Under the pieces are notes generated by a model that ran no database searches, was not told the origin of the DNA, and saw nothing but the letters and a program-made list of their open reading frames with translations. A stretch of DNA of 64,000 nt from Leucocoprinus leucothites. Lineage: Eukaryota; Basidiomycota; Agaricomycetes; Agaricales; Agaricaceae. The first letter of the stretch is position 1; each line of letters starts with the position of its first letter. Location: NCBI GenBank assembly GCA_013368445.1, contig JAACJO010000012.1, forward strand, positions 124,001-188,000, written 5' to 3'. Position numbers and translations under genes: made by a program. Positions 60,141-64,000 of the stretch are shown one piece after another.

Positions 60141-60204
60141 TGTGACGGAGTGAGTTGGCGAACGGCGACGGGCTAGATTACTTTACAGTAATCAGCAAGC
60201 ACCA
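60141..60204. promoter_or_regulatory. 64-bp head-to-head promoter region between RPL12 and a Pho80-type cyclin
   Basis: Only 64 bp separate the two start codons, so the genes must share a compact promoter or have transcription starts reaching into each other. The cyclin start used is the first ATG of its frame; if translation begins at the next Met the gap is larger. Confidence 0.5.
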
Positions 60205-61526
60205 ATGGGGGATCGCGAAATTAAGGTTCAGAGTCCGCTGATGAGCTGTACAGATTTACTGATGAGTACGGTAAGTACAGGGTTGATATTTGTCTCTATT
60301 AGGCTGAAGCCTCCGTCTCCAGCAAAAGGGGTCGCTCCAGCTCACTGACGGTGATTGCACACAGAGTGAATCGCCCGCCACGACGGCAACAGCGTGCAAT
60401 GGGTCCATGGAATCCTCGAGCTCAGACAGGGTCGAGCTACCGGCCTCATTCGAGGAGGTATCCATCGACGATCTCGTTGAGCTGATTGGTAGATCTTGCA
60501 CCACTTTATACCGAGAATGCAAGTATTGATTCATCGTGATGTAGCCAACATGTTACAGCGCCTGATGAACCATAACGACAAGATACCACTCTCTCCGTGC
60601 GTCTGCCCTCTGATCTCTATTCCATCTTATCACTCTAACACATCCTTGTACGCAGTGAAAATCTAACTAGATTTCATTCACGTTCAGTACCCACCATATC
60701 TGTACTAGACTACTTAAAGCGTATCGTTCGTTTTACCAACGTAGAGGTATGTCCGCAGTCGCTATCTTTAAAATAAGTGCTTCGCTTCGCCGCCACGATC
60801 TCACACGCCATCACAGAAAGCATGCCTACTCCTCACACTACACTATATCGACCAGATTAGTGCCCGGTTACCCATCTTCATCTTCACTTCTCTCACTTGC
60901 CATCGTTTCATCATTGCCGCCATCACGGCCTCTAGCAAAGGCCTTTGCGATGCCTTTTGCACGAATCAGCTCTACGCTAAAGTTGGTGGTATCACGGTCA
61001 CGGAACTCAACACCCTCGAGCGAGAATTCTTATCAGTTATTGACTGGCAGCTTATGGTTAGTACCGATGTCATCTTTTATTTTTACTTCTTCAGTCTCCA
61101 AGAACCCGGGACCCAGCCCAGTCTTCATTTCCGGCTAGTCTGAAAATTTTATTTCAAACTTGGTCTGACCTTTTAGTCCTTCTGTTTCTTGCTTCTCAGT
61201 CTACTCGCGAAGTTCTGAACGAGTACTATACCAGTCTCGTACGAACGCATAGTTCCGGGCGTTACATTCTCGCAGGAGCTCCTTCCTCTCCAGTCGGGAC
61301 AGAAAGCGATATCGACATGGACAGCGGTCAGTCCCGCGATCCCTCACCCGAGATTTCCACGAGCCCTACTCGTCTTCGCTCCAGCGAACCGTCATCCATT
61401 CTTATTGATCCAGGGTCCCATGTGCCTCCCTCGGAAAGCGCTCCTCGCGCGACTCTGGAACAAAACATGGCATTCGCAGCGCTCCAACAATCTCAATCCC
61501 AGCATCAACAATCACCGCATGGTTAA
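60205..61526 (+). CDS. Pho80/PCL-type cyclin
   Basis: A multi-exon gene. Splicing gives a short leader (MGDREIKVQSPLMSCTDLLM), a Ser-rich piece SMESSSSDRVELPASFEEVS, then the cyclin box: LVELIANMLQRLMNHNDKIP, ENLTRFHSRSVPTISVLDYL, RIVRFTNVEKACLLLTLHYI, FTSLTCHRFIIAAITASSKG, CTNQLYAKVGGITVTELNTL and EFLSVIDWQLM. These are the marks of the Pho80 family (PF08613), which activates a Pho85-type Cdk. A Ser/Pro/Gln-rich tail with SPEISTSPTRL ends at TAA 61524-61526. In yeast such cyclins control phosphate response, glycogen and cell polarity; the particular role here is unknown. The box is intact including VDWQL-like end and the Cys-His-Arg stretch. Confidence 0.85.
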
Positions 61527-62259
61527 CCATATATCCGAGTTGACGTTTGTTTGATGGAATCCTTATGTTTCTCTGGGGTTCCGCACAAACGTGGCATGAT
61601 TTCTAGGTAAGCATCTCAACTACAAACATGGGTGTTGGATTGACATTTACTCTGCACAACTACTGAACCAGGGTAAAAAACATTAAATATGATACGACTA
61701 TTTATCTGTATATGACTAGAGCACAAAGGAGGTTAATTGCAAGGATTGTGTGATAATATTTGATTGAGTGGCAACGATCGCGAAACTGCTTGCATGCAGA
61801 CAATGGTTACAAGTCCTTCAGAAGACCAAAGAAAACACCTGAAAACGTTCCAGAGAAGAAGAAATTACTCGGTGATCAACAAATCATCGGTGCTTTGTAC
61901 TAAGAGTAGCGGTTTCGGGGTGGCGGTGGCGATGGTGATGGGTGACAGCAACGTTGAACATAAGCGAGTTATTTGATAAGTTGGATGGTACAATACGATC
62001 GGATGACGTTGAGAGCAAGGAAGTTGACTGTGCACCGGTAACCAGAGAAGCGGCCGGGAAGGAGGGACGAAAATGTTAAGAACAAACTACTTCGTTTTAG
62101 AGCACACACGACAGAGATGTCGGGGTAACATCACCAAACTCCGAAAAGAAGAAAAACATCAACAACAACGGCAACGACGACGGGCGAGGAGATTGAGAGG
62201 ATGGGACCAAAACGGACGAGGAAGAACAAAAGACAATGTCAATCGCGGAGAAAACAAAA
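61527..62259. other. Convergent intergenic region
   Basis: About 730 bp between the cyclin stop and the stop of the next minus-strand gene, presumably two 3' untranslated regions. No coding frame, repeat or RNA gene recognised. Confidence 0.45.
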
Positions 62260-64000
62260 TCAAGGACGACGCAAGGCAGACAACATCTTGGCCAAGGCAT
62301 TGATTTGACCCCTCTGAACCTTTTTGACATTCTCGGTTCCTTCTTCCTTCCCATTCCCGGCAAGATCGGTCGTACTCGTGGAGGCATCGCGACGGAGATT
62401 CTCAGGTGCACGAGAAATTCCGCCGTGTTGGCCTGGTCGCTCGTTAATTGTATCGAGCTTGGGATCTTTAGTCTTCCTTGTTCTGGGCTTGCGTTGTGGC
62501 GGAGAACCAAAGATGTCACCAACGGGGTTATTGGGGTATTGACCACGGGGTAGCTGATCTAGCTCCCAAGGAACAGCGGACATGACTACAAAAAGAAGCA
62601 TAGTTCAGCGCCATGCATATGCAATGAAATTCAATAGACTGACACTTACTCTTGATGTTCTTTGATAGCGTTGGGTAATTGGAATGAGTTGAAGAAGCCG
62701 ATGATTGCGGACCCTTACCACCAGTGCGCCAAGAAGTGGACGACACGCTGGTAGCTGTAGTAGAAATGCTCCTATTGCTTGAATTGCTGTAACGAGTGAA
62801 AGCCGAAGTCGAAGTGCCTGCACTGGATGTTGTGCTCATAGAGCTGCGCCAGTTCCCAGAAGCAACGGAACTGGCACTCGATACCACCGGTCGCCCAGAG
62901 CGTCCACTACGAGTGCTGTTGGGAGAAATACCGCGTTCAGAGCGTTTCTCACCAAACGACCAAGTGTTGAAGTTGTGAGGACTTCCAGACAGTGCAAAAC
63001 TCGGTGGGCGGTTGTTGCTTGGGGACTTGCTGGTGGGTTTGGTGGGTGGTGGTGGAGAGCCTCGCCCACGACGACCTCTAGTCCAAGTTGACGGTCGATC
63101 ATCCGTAGGTACAGGGGGAGGGGGAGGGACAGGTGTAGGATTTGGAGGGGGAGCGTTGAGGCCCATGATCAGACTAGTAACATTGCTGGCGGTAGTGGAC
63201 ATAGGTTGCGGTTGAGGGGAGCCCAAGTCCGACGGTGAAGGAGGACCAGCATCCTCGGCGGGGGAAGCAGTGCTCATGGTCGAAACGCCCGCGTTCTGTT
63301 TGCCAAAGGACAGTTTCCATTTCGAGGGCTTCTTGACAGGAGCGGCGTTGGTGGAAGAAGTGGACGACGTGGGAAGAGGTGGTACGGGAGATGTGGACGA
63401 TGGAATACTCTTACTGCTACCAGAACACAGGTGCGTCGGCATCGCGAACACGGAGACAGGTTCATATGGACCTCCGCGAGCACGAACAGACGAAGTAACA
63501 GAGGTTTTTGTTGATGCTGACTTGTTAGAGGAGGCCCGCGACGCCTTGCTGATCTCCCTAGCCAATGCCTGTGAAGCAATTGTAAGGGTAATTAGTGTTT
63601 CATCGGTTGCGGTCGTGGGAGTGGCGGCGGCAGCGGCAGCAGCAGCTCCTTTTCCTTTACGCAAGCCACGTTTCCTGCGTTTCGTTGAAGTTGTCCTGAT
63701 GGAGATTGGATCGTCATCTCCATGTTCCTGTTGCGGTCTTATTTCTTCCAGAACTGGCTGTGGTTCCGACTCCGGCTCGGCTTCCTGAGACTGCTCCTCA
63801 TGATCATAAACGGTGGAAAGTTCAGAGGGTTCTTCTCTTTCATAAGCAGGTCCAAGAGAGGGAGCACGAGAGAGGGAACGAGCAACCATTGCGGGGGTAC
63901 GAGAAGCCCGGGCACTAATGGAGGGATTGCGAGAACTAGGACGATGGGAGAGGGGTGTCGAGAGTGCGATAGGATAACCAGTAGAGCTGCTGGATAGTGT
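62260..64000 (-). CDS. Ser/Pro-rich low-complexity protein, 5' end outside window
   Basis: The frame is open from the window edge (TLSSSSTGYPIALSTPLSHR) through ATG 63889 to about 62650; the last intron (GTAAGT...TTGTAG) joins KNIKI to MSAVPWELDQLPRGQYP, ending ...QINALAKMLSALRR-P at 62260. Features: Ala-rich tract AAAAAAAA, basic patch KRRKRGLRKGKG, Pro tract VPPPPPVP, Arg/Gly-rich TRGRRGRGSPPPPTKP, and long Ser/Thr stretches. The final block MSAVPWELDQLPRGQYP and QINALAKMLSALR is the conserved part; similar ends occur in other Agaricomycetes with no known role. No enzyme domain. It may be a cytoskeletal or signalling scaffold, which is only inference. Confidence 0.65.

Noticed and set aside
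63270..63788. 172-codon plus-strand frame opposite the terminal Ser/Pro-rich gene
   Set aside because: Gly/Val/Ala composition is what the antisense of Pro/Ser/Thr codons gives; the minus frame is longer and joins a conserved last exon.

Overview
The window is nuclear DNA of a filamentous basidiomycete, most likely an Agaricomycete. The genes carry many short introns (about 45-70 nt, GT-AG with a few GC-AG), lie close together on both strands, and include families typical of mushroom-forming fungi: a BTB family with a CSPKSMYR-type block, a CBM5/12 plus DM9 protein, a MATA-type HMG-box regulator and tandem sugar transporters with a long N-terminal extension. No rRNA, tRNA, CRISPR array or intact transposon was found.

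Layout. 1-3.1 kb: the 3' end of an unknown gene, a 104-residue protein gene, then about 2.2 kb with no supported gene and a 45-nt T tract. 3.1-7.3 kb: HMT1-type half ABC transporter. 7.9-14 kb: glycine-rich RRM protein, HMG-box regulator, PDK1-type kinase. 14.3-19.3 kb (minus): ILV6 and COG5. 19.8-28 kb: CipC-like protein, four-span membrane protein, CBM/DM9 protein (minus), mitochondrial pyruvate carrier, Apq12-like protein (minus), and a conserved protein with a cysteine-containing C-terminus. 28-30 kb: no gene seen. 30-35.8 kb: two tandem MFS sugar transporters. 36-38.6 kb (minus): a reverse-transcriptase-related cellular gene of the rvt type. 39-53.7 kb: WDR68/DCAF7, EBP-type sterol isomerase (minus), PPT1, a large motif-rich tail-anchored protein, an MscS/EF-hand channel, Mediator subunit 1. 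53.9-60.1 kb (minus): two BTB paralogues, a mitochondrial-looking protein gene with two apparent frameshifts, ribosomal protein L12. 60.2-61.5 kb: Pho80-type cyclin. 62.3-64 kb (minus): a low-complexity protein running off the window.

Most genes are housekeeping: branched-chain amino-acid synthesis, Golgi tethering, pyruvate import, sterol synthesis, lysosomal thioesterase, Mediator, ribosome, PDK1 and cyclin signalling. The most unusual locus is the rvt gene: single copy in the window, intron-bearing, with the acidic residues of the polymerase palm intact. Two copies of a TGACTC-type site lie just upstream of its start. The same octamer occurs upstream of ILV6, which hints at amino-acid-starvation control of a domesticated reverse transcriptase. 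Splice sites throughout were inferred by eye from reading-frame continuity and family resemblance, so exon edges should be treated as models.
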